64,000 nucleotides of DNA from assembly GCF_038051995.1 (NCBI RefSeq), contig NZ_CP150290.1, forward strand, positions 3,710,001-3,774,000, read 5' to 3'. The stretch is from Paenibacillus sp. FSL H8-0537. GTDB taxonomy: Bacteria; Bacillota; Bacilli; Paenibacillales; Paenibacillaceae. Below are positions 44,825 through 54,209 of the stretch, piece by piece. Under the pieces are notes generated by a model. It was not told the DNA's origin. It saw only the letters and a list, made by a program, of their open reading frames with translations, and did no database searches. A program made the translations under genes and the position numbers. How positions within the stretch are numbered: the stretch's first letter is position 1; each line of letters starts with the position of its first letter.

Positions 44825-47800
44825 CTAACGCTCAACCTTTTCAACGTTAAAATATTGCGCTTCCGGATGGGAAAATACCATCGCAGATACCGATGCTTCT
44901 GGCTCCATCATAAAGCCTTCTGTCAACTCAACCCCAATATCCTCCGGCTTCATCAGCTCGAACAATGGGCCTTGATCTTCCAGATCCGGACAGGCCGGAT
45001 AGCCAAACGATACGCGAATCCCTTGATAACGTGCGCCGTGGCGCTGCTTCATCGTCATCGTATGCGGATCTGGGTAGCCCCAAATATCCCGCATCATATG
45101 GTGGACGCGCTCAGCAAGCCCTTCTGCCACCTCAAGCGCAACCGATTGCAGCGCGTGCGAACGCAAGTAGTCGCCTTGATCCTTCCATTGCCCTGCCAAA
45201 TCACGAATACCTTCGCCAGCCGTTACGACGAGGAATCCAACATAATCCATGATGCCACTATCTACAGGCTTCAGGAAATCAGCCAAACAAAGGAATGGCT
45301 CTACCTGCTGGCGCGGGAAGGTGAAGCGTTTGATTTCCTTCGTCTGATCTTTAGCGTCATAAATAATAATATCGTTGCCTGAGGACTGCGCCGGGAAGAA
45401 GCGGTACATACCGTTAGCCTTTAAAATCCCGTTCGTCGTTCCTTCATGCAAAATGTTGTCAACCGTTTCTTTGAGATGAACCGCCTTCTCGTTCTTTTCC
45501 TTCAGCAGGTTTTCTACATTGCCCTTCAGGCCAAGATGATGACCGAGCAGCATTTGCATATTGATATAAGGAATAATATGCGGCAGCGGAACATCGCGCA
45601 AAATATGGCGATCCAAATCAGGTGGAATGTACACAGGAGCGTCTACAGAAATTTTCGAACGCTCGATCCGGGTAAGCTTAGGCAGCTCTTTGCTTTGAAC
45701 CTCTTCTTCGCCGCCCGATGCTTTGTATTCGGCCATTTCATCTTCCATCCGTTGACGGTGGTTCTTATCCATCAGCTTATTGGCAATATCAAGCCCGTCC
45801 ATTGCATCCTTGGCGTACAGCACCAAGCCGTCATATTCCGGACCAATCCGCGTCTTCGTAAATTTCCGGGTCAACGCCGCACCACCGACAAGAATCGGCG
45901 CGTCAATGCCTGCACTGCGCATATCCTGAGCCGTAATGACCATCTGCTGCGCAGATTTAACGAGCAAGCCCGACAGGCCAATCGCATCCGCCTTTTCATT
46001 GCGATAAGCTTCTATAAGCTTCTCAGGCGGTACTTTAATGCCGAGATTTATAATTTTGTAACCGTTGTTGGACAAAATAATCTCAACGAGGTTTTTGCCG
46101 ATATCATGCACATCGCCTTTTACCGTCGCCAATATAATTTTCCCTTTTACGGACGATTCATCCTTCTCCATAAATTGCTCCAAATGAGCAACCGAAGCTT
46201 TCATGACCTCTGCGCTTTGCAGTACCTCTGCCACAATCAGCTCATTATTATTAAACAGTCTGCCGACCTCTTCCATCCCCCGCATGAGCGGTCCATTAAT
46301 GACCTCCAGCGCCGTATATTTGGCAAGCGCCAAATCCAGATCAGGAAGCAGCCCTTCCTTCGTGCCTTCAACGACATAGGAACCGAGTCTTTCCTCGAGC
46401 GTCAGGTTGGAGATTAGCTCCTTCTTGACCACTTTCTTCTCGCGGAAGGCTGCAACGAAAGCAGCTAGCGTCTCATCCGTCGTATTAAAAATCAATTCCT
46501 CCGCCAGTCTGCGCTCCTCTTCAGGAATCGAAGCGTATCGCTCCAGCTTCTCGGTGTTCACAATCGCATAATCGAGTCCCGCTTTTGTACAATGGTACAA
46601 ATAAACCGAGTTAAGCACCTCGCGGCCCGCATCCGGCAAACCGAATGAAATGTTGCTGAGACCAAGAATGGTTTTGGCTAGCGGATATTTTTCTTTGATT
46701 AGCTTAATACCCTCAATCGTCTCCACTGCAGAGCCAATATATTGCGGGTCGCCAGAGCCAACCGGGAACATATTCGGGTCAAAAATAATATCCTCTGGAT
46801 TCATTCCGTATTTATCCACTAGCAAATTATAAGAACGCTCTGCTACTTCGAGCTTCGCTTCCCGGCTAACCGCTTGACCGCGCTCATCAATTAAAATCAT
46901 AACAACAGCTGCGCCATATTGATGGATAAGGGGAAGAATTTTTTCAAACTTAGCTTCGCCATCCTCCAAGTTAATGGAGTTAATGATTGCTTTGCCTTGC
47001 GAATATTTAAGGCCCAGCTCGATAATATGATCGTAGGTTGAATCGAGCATGAGCGGCACTTTAATCTTCTTGACGACTTGTGGTAAAAAATTATGAACGG
47101 CGTATGCTTCATCAATATCCGTATCCTGCAAGTTAATATCAATGACATGGGCTCCGCCTTTTACTTGCGCTCTGGCAATTTCCGAAGCTTCGTCAAACTT
47201 CTCTTCCTTAATGAGACGCTTGAACTTCCGCGAGCCGGAAATATTCGTGCGCTCCCCAATCATAATCGGGCGGTTTTCAGGCTCAATATAGACGGTATCA
47301 ATGCCGGATACCGCTGCAGGATGCTCACCATATTTGGTACGCGGCGGATATTTCGCCATCGTCTCGACAAGTGCGCGGATATGTTCCGGCGTCGTACCGC
47401 AGCAGCCGCCAGCAATGTTCAGCCAGCCCTGCTCGGCAAAAGCAGACATTTTTTTCGCCAGCGATTCCGGGGACTCATGATAATTCCCGTTCTCATCCGG
47501 CAAGCCTGCATTCGGATAACAGCTGACTGCCGAATTGGCAATTTCGCTTAGGGTACGAATATGGTCACGCATAAACTCAGGGCCCGTCGCACAGTTCAGC
47601 CCCATGGATATTGGCTTCAAATGCTCCAGCGAAATGTAGAAGGATTCAATGCTTTGACCGGCCAGCGTCGTTCCCATAGGCTCAATCGTTCCCGAAATCA
47701 TAATCGGAAGCTCGCGTCCCATCGTCTCAAATGCATTGCGAATGCCGATGCTGCCCGCTTTCACATTAAGCGTATCCTGGGATGTTTCCAGAAGCAGCGC

Positions 47801-48271
47801 ATCTACATCCGCCTCCATGAGCGCAACAACTTGCTCGTAATAGCTGTCTACAAGCTCTTCAAAAGTAACCCCGCCTGTTACGGAAAGCGTCTTCGTCGTC
47901 GGACCAAGCGCCCCTGCCACATAACGCGGATGCTCAGGTGTCGAATATTTATCCGCCGCTTCACGGGCAATTTTTGCCGCAGCAAGGTTAATTTCGCGCG
48001 CCTTTTCAGGTATATCGTATTCAGCCAGTACGACGCTTGTAGCTCCGAACGTATTCGTTTCCAAAATGTCCGTGCCTGCCTCTAAATATTGTTCATGTAT
48101 AGTACGGATGACATCAGGACGCGTCAGCACGAGTATTTCATTACACCCATCCATATCCTCGCCGCCAAAATCATCCTCGGTAAGATCAGCCTGCTGAATC
48201 ATCGTTCCCATTGCGCCGTCCAAAATCAATATCCGCTTTTGCATCATTTCTTGTATGGTTGGTTTCGACAA
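44825..48271 (-). CDS. metH: cobalamin-dependent methionine synthase
   Basis: The 1148-residue protein has all four MetH modules: homocysteine-binding domain ([10 protein letters not shown] at residue 14, Cys ligands in NCATGP near 237 and [10 protein letters not shown] near 305), pterin/folate domain ([15 protein letters not shown] near 340), B12 domain with GDVHDIGKN near 717, and the SAM-binding activation domain from about 900 (RYFPA-like region, [23 protein letters not shown]). It methylates homocysteine from methyltetrahydrofolate. Start is TTG 48271 with GGAAGGG nine bases upstream. The 156-base upstream gap shows no recognisable SAM, T-box or cobalamin element. Confidence 0.95.
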   Translation of the reverse strand: MSKPTIQEMMQKRILILDGAMGTMIQQADLTEDDFGGEDMDGCNEILVLTRPDVIRTIHEQYLEAGTDILETNTFGATSVVLAEYDIPEKAREINLAAAKIAREAADKYSTPEHPRYVAGALGPTTKTLSVTGGVTFEELVDSYYEQVVALMEADVDALLLETSQDTLNVKAGSIGIRNAFETMGRELPIMISGTIEPMGTTLAGQSIESFYISLEHLKPISMGLNCATGPEFMRDHIRTLSEIANSAVSCYPNAGLPDENGNYHESPESLAKKMSAFAEQGWLNIAGGCCGTTPEHIRALVETMAKYPPRTKYGEHPAAVSGIDTVYIEPENRPIMIGERTNISGSRKFKRLIKEEKFDEASEIARAQVKGGAHVIDINLQDTDIDEAYAVHNFLPQVVKKIKVPLMLDSTYDHIIELGLKYSQGKAIINSINLEDGEAKFEKILPLIHQYGAAVVMILIDERGQAVSREAKLEVAERSYNLLVDKYGMNPEDIIFDPNMFPVGSGDPQYIGSAVETIEGIKLIKEKYPLAKTILGLSNISFGLPDAGREVLNSVYLYHCTKAGLDYAIVNTEKLERYASIPEEERRLAEELIFNTTDETLAAFVAAFREKKVVKKELISNLTLEERLGSYVVEGTKEGLLPDLDLALAKYTALEVINGPLMRGMEEVGRLFNNNELIVAEVLQSAEVMKASVAHLEQFMEKDESSVKGKIILATVKGDVHDIGKNLVEIILSNNGYKIINLGIKVPPEKLIEAYRNEKADAIGLSGLLVKSAQQMVITAQDMRSAGIDAPILVGGAALTRKFTKTRIGPEYDGLVLYAKDAMDGLDIANKLMDKNHRQRMEDEMAEYKASGGEEEVQSKELPKLTRIERSKISVDAPVYIPPDLDRHILRDVPLPHIIPYINMQMLLGHHLGLKGNVENLLKEKNEKAVHLKETVDNILHEGTTNGILKANGMYRFFPAQSSGNDIIIYDAKDQTKEIKRFTFPRQQVEPFLCLADFLKPVDSGIMDYVGFLVVTAGEGIRDLAGQWKDQGDYLRSHALQSVALEVAEGLAERVHHMMRDIWGYPDPHTMTMKQRHGARYQGIRVSFGYPACPDLEDQGPLFELMKPEDIGVELTEGFMMEPEASVSAMVFSHPEAQYFNVEKVER

Positions 48272-48346
48272 TTTCCTGCACCCTTCCTGTGAAAATCACT
48301 AAAGTTCAGTTTAACAGAATCGTCGCAATGTGAAAAGCAATTGCAA

Positions 48347-48375
48347 TCGACAATCCACTGATTTTGCATTATAAT
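48347..48375 (+). promoter_or_regulatory. promoter of the acireductone dioxygenase gene
   Basis: TCGACA (48347-48352), 17 bases, TATAAT (48370-48375), about 50 bases upstream of the mtnD start, in the divergent gap with metH. Confidence 0.55.
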
Positions 48376-48427
48376 CAGTATATATTTAATATAACATTTA
48401 ATTTCAATAGGAAAAGAGGGAATTGTG

Positions 48428-48970
48428 ATGGCTGAGATTAGAATTCGCAATACTGAGGAAAGAATATCGGGCGAGCAGAACGTTCGCGCGTTTTTGGAAA
48501 GCCAAGAAGTCCTTTATGAACACTGGGATGCTAGCAAGTTGCCAGGCCATCTGCAAGATAAATTTATATTATCCGATGAAGAGAAAGCGGAAATTCTCGC
48601 TACTTACGATGTTGAAATTCGTGAGCTTGCCCAGCGTCGCGGTTACAAAACATGGGATATTGTTGCCCTTTCAGACGCTACACCAGGTCTTGATGATATT
48701 CTGAAACGTTTTGAGCAAGTGCATACGCACACAGAAGATGAAGTACGCGCAATTACAGCCGGACGCGGCATCTTTATTATTAAAGGCAGCGAAGAAGTCG
48801 GTTATTTCGACGTTGAGCTGGAAGCTGGAGACGTTATTTCGGTTCCAGAAACGATTCCTCACTTCTTTACTTTGATGGACAACCGCCAAATCGTTGCTGT
48901 TCGTCTGTTTATTGAAACAGAAGGCTGGATTGCCCACCCATTCGAAGACCCTGCTTTCTCAAAAGCTTGA
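48428..48970 (+). CDS. mtnD: acireductone dioxygenase
   Basis: The 180-residue cupin has the metal ligands His99, His101 and Glu105 in QVHTHTEDEVR, with the fourth ligand His near 143 in IPHFF. It oxidises acireductone in the methionine salvage pathway, to formate and the 2-oxo precursor of methionine when iron is bound. ATG 48428 is preceded by GAGGGAA; a GTG lies one codon earlier. It stands alone, divergent from metH, so both genes of methionine supply share one regulatory gap. Confidence 0.93.
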   Translation: MAEIRIRNTEERISGEQNVRAFLESQEVLYEHWDASKLPGHLQDKFILSDEEKAEILATYDVEIRELAQRRGYKTWDIVALSDATPGLDDILKRFEQVHTHTEDEVRAITAGRGIFIIKGSEEVGYFDVELEAGDVISVPETIPHFFTLMDNRQIVAVRLFIETEGWIAHPFEDPAFSKA

Positions 48971-49002
48971 TTATATCATTATTGACTTTCGTCATTATAT
49001 GC

Positions 49003-49046
49003 AGAAGCCCCATGAGCCATTTCCAATGGACCAAGGGGCTTCTTTT
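49003..49046 (+). terminator. intrinsic terminator after mtnD
   Basis: AGAAGCCCC pairs with GGGGCTTCT (49003-49042) and is followed by TTTTT on the plus strand. Confidence 0.85.
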
Positions 49047-49083
49047 TATGCTTATGCAGCAGCAATGGCGCGAGTATACGCGA

Positions 49084-49869
49084 TTACCCCAGCAGCGGCA
49101 GCAATTCCTCTAAATGCTTGATTTCATATGTAGGCACAATTTCATCCGAGCGAACAGCGCCATGGCGATTAATCCATACCGAATCCATTCCAATCGTATT
49201 AGCACCCAGAATATCCGTTGTCAATTTGTCCCCAACCATAACGCCCTGCTCCGGTTCAATGCCCAGGCTGTCCAGCGCATGGCGGAAAATCGAAGCTGCC
49301 GGCTTGCCTTCTCCGAAAGCGCCAGAAATAATGATATGATCAAAATAAGGAGCAAGCTGTGGAACGCCTGTAAGCTTCTCCTGCTGCAAATCTGGAGAAC
49401 CGTTCGTCAGCAGCAGCAGCTTATATTTGCCCTTTAGCGCATCTAGCAGTCGGAACGTTTCATCATAAACGATCGGGCGCGCCCTACGCTCTGCTGGAAA
49501 CTGCTCGGCCAGTCTGGCACCAAGCTCTTGATCGTCAACGCCAAGTGCTTTAAGTCCTTTCGTCCATGCTTCACGACGATAAGTTGGTGCAAGCTGCTCC
49601 AGCTTTCTGAACTCTTCCTGCTCTCCCTCACGGAAGTTGGCCCATAGGCCTTCGAAAGGATTAATTCCGATCATTTTCGTAAAAGGGAACGTTTCATACG
49701 ATTCATATAGGCTGCGAGCCTCCTTGCGGACAGCTTCCTCCAGCTCTACCGCATCTACGCCCGCTGCTTCCGCACCTGCTTGACAGGTCGCATCAAATGC
49801 TTCTTGCACACTACGGTCATCCCATAGCAGCGTGTCATCCAAATCAAATAATACCGCTAGCTTTGCCAT
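49084..49869 (-). CDS. HAD-superfamily (subfamily IA, YjjG/YsaA-like) hydrolase
   Basis: The 261-residue protein has motif I VLFDLDDTLLWDD near residue 7, motif II LLLTNGSPD near 152, motif III Lys in GEGKPAASIF near 187 and motif IV VMVGDKLTTDILGA near 213. The helical C1 cap lies between I and II. It is a phosphatase of unknown substrate, with nucleotides or sugar phosphates possible. CAGGAGAG precedes ATG. It is followed by no tight operon partner; the next upstream gene ends 25 bases before. Confidence 0.85.
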   Translation of the reverse strand: MAKLAVLFDLDDTLLWDDRSVQEAFDATCQAGAEAAGVDAVELEEAVRKEARSLYESYETFPFTKMIGINPFEGLWANFREGEQEEFRKLEQLAPTYRREAWTKGLKALGVDDQELGARLAEQFPAERRARPIVYDETFRLLDALKGKYKLLLLTNGSPDLQQEKLTGVPQLAPYFDHIIISGAFGEGKPAASIFRHALDSLGIEPEQGVMVGDKLTTDILGANTIGMDSVWINRHGAVRSDEIVPTYEIKHLEELLPLLG

Positions 49870-49893
49870 TGTTCACAGACTCTCCTGGTCGAT

Positions 49894-50400
49894 TTATTTT
49901 TGTTCGTATGTTATGCCGTTTTCTTTGGCAAACTGCTCTAATTTCGCGCTGATTTCATCCGTTGGATACCGATGAAATGCTCGTGAAAATGCCCACGTCG
50001 ACCCTTTTTGCGGTTCAATCGACACATAGCCAGGCTGTACGCGAATCGTCTTGATCGCCTCTGCACCTAGACGCTTGTCTCCAGTCAGCTTGCGAGTTTG
50101 AACATAGTTTTTACCGATTGTAATATACGGGCGCCGCAGGAAAAACACAATTGCCAGAAATACATAACAGCCAATCGTCACACCCAGCAAGGTGTCGAAT
50201 TTAAATTGCGGGTCCATTTGTGCAAGAATAACGTACATGGCAATAAACAGTAGGAGCAAAATCGGTGCAATATAGCTGCGGCCAACAAAACGATCTGACT
50301 GGGGTCCAGCAGGCTTAAAGCTCGGACCGCCTTGTTTTTTGCGATTTTTATTAATTTGATTCGTATTTCGGCGCACTTTGCGCTCCCATGTACGTGACAA
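49894..50400 (-). CDS. conserved membrane protein of unknown function
   Basis: The 168-residue protein has a very basic N-terminus (residues 1-35, many Arg/Lys/Asn), two membrane helices near 42-60 and 66-86 (IAPILLLLFIAMYVILA, LLGVTIGCYVFLAIVFFL), and a cytoplasmic C-terminal domain with strand pattern ITIGKNYVQTRKLTGDKR and YVSIEPQKGSTWAF that looks like a PH-type fold. I do not recognise a named family. Start is TTG 50400 with GGAGGAACG ahead. It probably shares a message with the HAD gene. Confidence 0.65.
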   Translation of the reverse strand: MSRTWERKVRRNTNQINKNRKKQGGPSFKPAGPQSDRFVGRSYIAPILLLLFIAMYVILAQMDPQFKFDTLLGVTIGCYVFLAIVFFLRRPYITIGKNYVQTRKLTGDKRLGAEAIKTIRVQPGYVSIEPQKGSTWAFSRAFHRYPTDEISAKLEQFAKENGITYEQK

Positions 50401-50506
50401 AATCGTTCCTCCTTATAATGCTGCCTCACAAAATCAAACTTTATCGTTCTAGTTTGACAAGTGATGCAGACTGACACTGTTTATCTATAGCTTCCACTGC
50501 ACTCTG

Positions 50507-51493
50507 TTAAAACGGGCGTTTGAATTTTGCAATAAAACGATTCGGATAGTCTTCGGCAAGCGCACTGACCTCGTCCAGACGATTCCATACCTCTTCAGGC
50601 ATCGACCAGCCGACAGCTCCCATATTATCCTCATATTGCGCAAGCGTACTAGCTCCAAAGATTGGGGACGTAATGCCTTCCCTCTGCAGCAGCCAATTTA
50701 ATGAAACTTGAGCAGGTGTTTTATCAAGCTCCTTGGCGGCCGCTACTACAGCATCCAAAACAGCAAAATTGTGCTCACTTGCCCGATTTGCCCAAGCGCT
50801 TTCGCCTACTTTGCTAGTCAATCTGCCCTCTGTCGGCTCAGTGCGATCATACCTGCCCGTCAGAAAACCGCCACCAAGCGGAGCCCATGGTATAACACCC
50901 ACGTTTTCTTCCAGACAAAGTGACATCATTTCGCGATCCATTTGACGGCTGACAAGGCTATATTGAGGCTGCAGCGAAACAAAGCGTACATAACGACTAG
51001 CATCGCTCCAAGCTAAGGATTTCATAAGCTGCCACGCAAAAAAGTTGGAACAGCCGATATAACGTACCTTGCCTGATGTGACAAGGTCATCGAGCGTCCG
51101 CAGCGTCTCTTCAATCGGTGTAGCATGATCCCATACGTGAACCTGATACAAGTCAATGTAGTCGGTTTGCAGTCGCTTAAGGCTCGCTTCAACGCCGTCC
51201 ATAATATGCTTGCGGGACAAGCCTACTCCATTAATATCAGGCGATGTTGTCATTCTAACTTTCGTCGCAACGACCATCTCCGAACGACGCCCTTTAATGG
51301 CTTTCCCAACTATCTCTTCAGAGCGTCCGCTTACATAAACGTTAGCCGTATCTAAAAAATTACCACCTCGTTCAACAAAACGATTGATCATTTCAAGCGA
51401 ATCCTGTTCATTCGTTGTATTGCCAAACGTCATTGTTCCAAGACAAAGTTCAGAAACAGCCAGTCCACTACGTCCAAGCAATTGGTATTTCAT
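50507..51493 (-). CDS. aldo/keto reductase
   Basis: The 328-residue TIM-barrel oxidoreductase has the family catalytic tetrad: Asp in FLDTANVY with Tyr near residue 52, Lys in VVATKVRM near 78, and His in YQVHVWDH near 118. NADPH-binding signatures SLNWLLQREGITSPIFGAST near 270 are present. It reduces aldehydes or ketones with NADPH; the substrate is unknown. ATG 51493 follows GGGAGAGG. It lies 30 bases downstream of ynzC and could be read through from the SOS operon. Confidence 0.9.
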   Translation of the reverse strand: MKYQLLGRSGLAVSELCLGTMTFGNTTNEQDSLEMINRFVERGGNFLDTANVYVSGRSEEIVGKAIKGRRSEMVVATKVRMTTSPDINGVGLSRKHIMDGVEASLKRLQTDYIDLYQVHVWDHATPIEETLRTLDDLVTSGKVRYIGCSNFFAWQLMKSLAWSDASRYVRFVSLQPQYSLVSRQMDREMMSLCLEENVGVIPWAPLGGGFLTGRYDRTEPTEGRLTSKVGESAWANRASEHNFAVLDAVVAAAKELDKTPAQVSLNWLLQREGITSPIFGASTLAQYEDNMGAVGWSMPEEVWNRLDEVSALAEDYPNRFIAKFKRPF

Positions 51494-51523
51494 AAATAAA
51501 GCCCGCCTCTCCCATTAAAATGA

Positions 51524-51727
51524 TTAATGCTGTGGCTTCTCGTCTTCCGCTTCATTCTCTTCATCTTCTACGAACTTAATCGTATCAAGCTGCTGGCGAA
51601 AATTACTTTTAAACTGCTCCATATATTTACTGCGCAGCTCAGCCCGTTCCGTCAGTTCCTCGGGCGTCAAACCGATCGTTTTATTTTTACGGGATAATTC
51701 ATTAATTCTTGCAATAAGCTCTTCCAT
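51524..51727 (-). CDS. ynzC: YnzC-family (DUF896) small protein
   Basis: The 67-residue protein is a helical hairpin with ARINELSRKNKTIGLT and ERAELRSKYMEQFKSNFR, the hallmark of DUF896, ending in an acidic tail. In B. subtilis ynzC is the last gene of the LexA-controlled yneA-yneB-ynzC operon. Here yneB (resolvase-like) is missing and its place holds a repeat copy. Molecular function is unknown. AGGTGAG precedes ATG. Confidence 0.88.
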   Translation of the reverse strand: MEELIARINELSRKNKTIGLTPEELTERAELRSKYMEQFKSNFRQQLDTIKFVEDEENEAEDEKPQH

Positions 51728-51796
51728 TGGTTGCTCACCTCACTTGCTGTACTTTTCCCAAACTCTTTCTACTTTGACATTACCAATACGCTGTTG

Positions 51797-51899
51797 TCAA
51801 GGTGAAACGGCTGTCACCGTCCTTTGGCGGCGCAGCGCGATTCAGTCCGAGAAATATAGAGAAAGGATAAGAAAATCATATAATTTCCTATATTTCAAG
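51797..51899 (+). repeat. dispersed two-hairpin repeat, copy 6
   Basis: A full copy in plus orientation: TCAAGGTGAAACGGC, GGCGGCGCAGCGC, TTCAGTCCGAGAAATATAG, and the AT-rich arm TTTCCTATATTTCAAG. It lies between yneA and ynzC, a position occupied in B. subtilis by yneB. The remaining bases up to 52075 carry a long palindrome (near 51921-51976, ACAGAATAGATCG with CGATCTATTCTGT) that may end yneA transcription. Confidence 0.88.
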
Positions 51900-51920
51900 A
51901 AAATGGGGGTGTAATTAAAT

Positions 51921-51976
51921 ACAGAATAGATCGTACAACGATAATGCTATCATTGTTCCGATCTATTCTGTATTTT
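51921..51976. terminator. long inverted repeat downstream of yneA
   Basis: AATACAGAATAGATCG... pairs with ...CGATCTATTCTGTATT across a short centre containing AACGATAATGCTATCATTGTT, itself partly dyadic. It is symmetrical and may stop transcription from either side; the T-run is short. Confidence 0.5.
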
Positions 51977-52075
51977 AGATAGCGTATTGGCACTTCCTGA
52001 GCTCCAAAGTTCAGCTATATGATTTCTATCAAGCTGGCACCTTTCTATACCAAAGAGGATTGTTGCTAAACGACA

Positions 52076-52456
52076 CTAGGATGAAGGAATGACCAGCTTC
52101 TGCCCAGGCCATATATCCGGTGACGACAGCCGGTTGCGCTCCCGTATTTGAAAGACGGACCAGCGTATATCATCAGAACTGTCCGAATATTTACGTGCAA
52201 TCTCCCATAATGTATCGCCTTGTGCGACTACTACCATCTGCTCTCCAGCAGACGCTGGTGCAACATGATTTACTGAAGCTTCTGTACGCACCAATAAAAA
52301 ACCAGAAAACAATACAATAAACAGGGCCAGACACACTGCCAACTTCAAAGCGTAGTTGCTAACTGCAGCCATGTTGATTTGCGATTTCATCTTTGCCACC
52401 TTAACAGGTGCTTTCTCAGAAAAAATAGATTGATAGGATTCTGGATAAATGATCAT
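52076..52456 (-). CDS. yneA: YneA-like LysM cell-division suppressor
   Basis: The 126-residue protein has one membrane helix near residues 33-55 (LKLAVCLALFIVLFSGFLLV) and an extracytoplasmic LysM domain at 75-125 (VVAQGDTLWEIARKY, IRERNRLSSPDIWPGQKLVIP). Induced after DNA damage, YneA delays septation until repair is done. Start ATG 52456 follows GGGAG by 8 bases; longer in-frame starts run through the operator region. It is divergent from lexA with five LexA boxes between, and followed by ynzC. Confidence 0.9.
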   Translation of the reverse strand: MIIYPESYQSIFSEKAPVKVAKMKSQINMAAVSNYALKLAVCLALFIVLFSGFLLVRTEASVNHVAPASAGEQMVVVAQGDTLWEIARKYSDSSDDIRWSVFQIRERNRLSSPDIWPGQKLVIPSS

Positions 52457-52468
52457 TGCCCTCACTCC

Positions 52469-52573
52469 CAAACGTTTGTTCTGTTTTGATATTAACACGA
52501 ACATTTGTTTGCGGTCAACACACAATGCGAACTTTTGTTTTTAGGAACTTATGTTTGTACGAACGGCGGTTCC
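52469..52573. promoter_or_regulatory. five LexA (SOS) boxes between yneA and lexA
   Basis: Matches to the Gram-positive consensus CGAACN4GTTYG are CAAACGTTTGTTCT (52469-52482), CGAACATTTGTTTG (52498-52511), CGAACTTTTGTTTT (52528-52541), GGAACTTATGTTTG (52544-52557) and CGAACGGCGGTTCC (52560-52573). The second is closest to consensus. The fourth overlaps the lexA -35 element and the fifth lies in its spacer. Confidence 0.85.
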
Positions 52574-52583
52574 ATGTTATAAT
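52555..52583 (+). promoter_or_regulatory. lexA promoter
   Basis: TTGTAC (52555-52560), exactly 17 bases, TATAAT (52578-52583). LexA bound to the two overlapping boxes would block it, giving autoregulation. The divergent yneA promoter may be TTGACC (52515-52510) with TAATAT about 18 bases on. Confidence 0.75.
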
Positions 52584-52688
52584 TTGAGAAATAAATACTC
52601 ATATTGCGCTTCGAATGCAGTGCCTGAATCAAAGTTTCAATCAAAAATCTTGTCGCACTCATCATGGAGTGCGTGAACTGGAGTGATC

Positions 52689-53312
52689 ATGTTGTCCAAA
52701 GCTTCCAATCGCCAGCAGTCGATTCTGGAATTTATAAAGAACGAAGTTCGCGAGAAGGGTTATCCGCCTTCCGTACGTGAAATTGGAGAAGCAGTTGGAC
52801 TTGCTTCAAGCTCAACCGTACATGGTCATCTGGACCGTCTGGAGAAGAAAGGACTTATCCGCCGCGATCCGACTAAGCCACGTGCTATCGAGATTTTGGA
52901 CCAGGAAGATGTCGATGGAATTATACGCCCTGCTGTTACCCATGTACCGATCGTCGGTAAAGTTACTGCAGGTGTGCCGATTACCGCTACCGAGAATATT
53001 GAAGAATATTTCCCAATCTCTTCCCATTATGTAGGTGATGATGATGTATTCATTCTGAATGTCATTGGAGAGAGCATGATTGAAGCAGGCATACATAACG
53101 GCGACTACGTTATTGTGCGCCAGCAGCAAACCGCTACTAACGGTGATATTGTGGTCGCTATGACTGAGCACGATGAAGCAACGGTCAAAACCTTTTACCG
53201 TGAGAAGGATCATATCCGTCTCCAACCTGAGAACGTAACAATGGAACCTATTCGCCTGAAGAATGTTACGATTTTAGGCAAAGTCATTGGCTTGTTCCGG
53301 GATTTCCATTAA
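52689..53312 (+). CDS. lexA: LexA repressor
   Basis: The 207-residue protein has the N-terminal winged helix ([41 protein letters not shown]), self-cleavage site Ala94-Gly95 in VTAGVPI, catalytic Ser129 in GESMIEAG and Lys167 in EATVKTF. It represses SOS genes and cleaves itself when RecA filaments form. ATG 52689 has GGAG five bases upstream; GTG two codons earlier is less likely. Transcription ends at 53345-53394. Confidence 0.96.
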   Translation: MLSKASNRQQSILEFIKNEVREKGYPPSVREIGEAVGLASSSTVHGHLDRLEKKGLIRRDPTKPRAIEILDQEDVDGIIRPAVTHVPIVGKVTAGVPITATENIEEYFPISSHYVGDDDVFILNVIGESMIEAGIHNGDYVIVRQQQTATNGDIVVAMTEHDEATVKTFYREKDHIRLQPENVTMEPIRLKNVTILGKVIGLFRDFH

Positions 53313-53344
53313 TCGTTTATATTTCATACTCTTCATACATGAAG

Positions 53345-53394
53345 AAAGCTGTATCCTTGCCCGCATAAGAAACGGGCTGGATGCAGCTTTTTTA
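53345..53394 (+). terminator. intrinsic terminator of lexA
   Basis: AAAGCTG...ATCC...GCCCG pairs with CGGGC...GGAT...CAGCTTT and is followed by TTTTTT on the plus strand. From here to 53780 I see no supported gene; a 75-codon frame at 53477 has no Shine-Dalgarno site or family features. Confidence 0.85.
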
Positions 53395-53780
53395 TTTAGG
53401 CAGAGGATTTTTTCTAGCTCTCGTACTTTCTACTCAGACTGCTTCGGTATGACGACATTTAGTAACCGCATTTGATTTGGCTAATGTGACTGCAGCTTCT
53501 GTATATCCACTATTGGAAATGACCCTGCTGCCTGTGTCACTGTTACCCTGTAGCTATGGACCTCTGAAGAAGTCCAAGATATTTCTCAAACTGTCGGCCC
53601 TCCATCTTATCTATTTCTGCGATACCGGAGCGCTTAAGCCGTTCGTTACGTTTGCAAGAGATGTATATTTTAGGAATTTGGACCTAATTATTAAAAATAT
53701 ATAAAAATATTCAGACTATTCACTTCACTTAACTTTGTTTCATCACAATCAGTAGTGTCGAATCAATAACTAACTACATA

Positions 53781-53840
53781 TAAAAAGGCTGACGAGAGCA
53801 CTACTGATATCTACATCAGTCATGCTTGCGTCAGCCTTCT
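53781..53840 (-). terminator. strong terminator ending an unidentified minus-strand transcript
   Basis: AAGGCTGACG (53785-53794) pairs with CGTCAGCCTT (53829-53838), with an inner ACTGAT/ATCAGT stem, and is followed on the minus strand by TTTTTA. No minus-strand protein gene ends here. Confidence 0.75.
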
Positions 53841-54099
53841 CCGAAGTTACATTCGGTTATCGGAACTACTTATGCTATTGTTTAATCATTCATTCATTCG
53901 ATGCTGTGAATCTGATCGAACCCAGCGAGGAAGAGCTCAACATCCCGCACTCAGCAGTATAGTGAAGTGAAACTAGTTCCCGTTCGCTGAACTGTGAGAC
54001 GAGATGTAGTGCGGCTTTATCTCCCCGCTGCATGGAAATCGATCATTGCTGCTTTAATATCTCTGTCTCTATAATGATATTCGTTTCCCTCTGTTTTAC
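53781..54099 (-). ncRNA. candidate Spo0A-controlled small RNA or tiny gene
   Basis: Between two minus-strand terminators (54248-54210 and 53840-53781) lies about 300 bases with a possible -10 TATATT (54111-54106) and tandem Spo0A boxes directly upstream. No frame of more than about 25 codons has a start and Shine-Dalgarno site; one frame ends in DRDIKAAMIDFHAAGR and looks protein-like, but its only ATG yields a 9-mer. GGAACTA and TAGTTCC can pair at long distance. A regulatory RNA is the simplest reading; a decayed gene is the alternative. Confidence 0.35.
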
Positions 54100-54130
54100 A
54101 TTTTTAATATAACACAGGATACCAATACAT

Positions 54131-54149
54131 TTTGTCGTTTTTTGTCGAA
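54131..54149 (+). promoter_or_regulatory. tandem Spo0A (0A) boxes
   Basis: TTTGTCGTT (54131-54139) and TTTGTCGAA (54141-54149) are direct repeats spaced exactly 10 bases. The second is a perfect match to the consensus TTTGTCRAA and the first has one mismatch. They lie about 32-50 bases upstream of the predicted start of the minus-strand transcript, the region where Spo0A activates sigma-A promoters. Confidence 0.55.
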
Positions 54150-54209
54150 TTATTTACACGTTCGATACTAGTACCGATTTTTATTGACATAATAATGAAA
54201 ATGTGTATT

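Noticed and set aside
45446..46417. Long open frame (323 codons) on the plus strand
   Set aside because: It is antisense to the conserved middle of metH and its product is Arg/His/Phe-rich with no recognisable domain; a shadow of the real gene.
53477..53704. 75-codon plus-strand frame after lexA
   Set aside because: No Shine-Dalgarno site, mixed composition and no similarity that I recognise; it could be decayed sequence.
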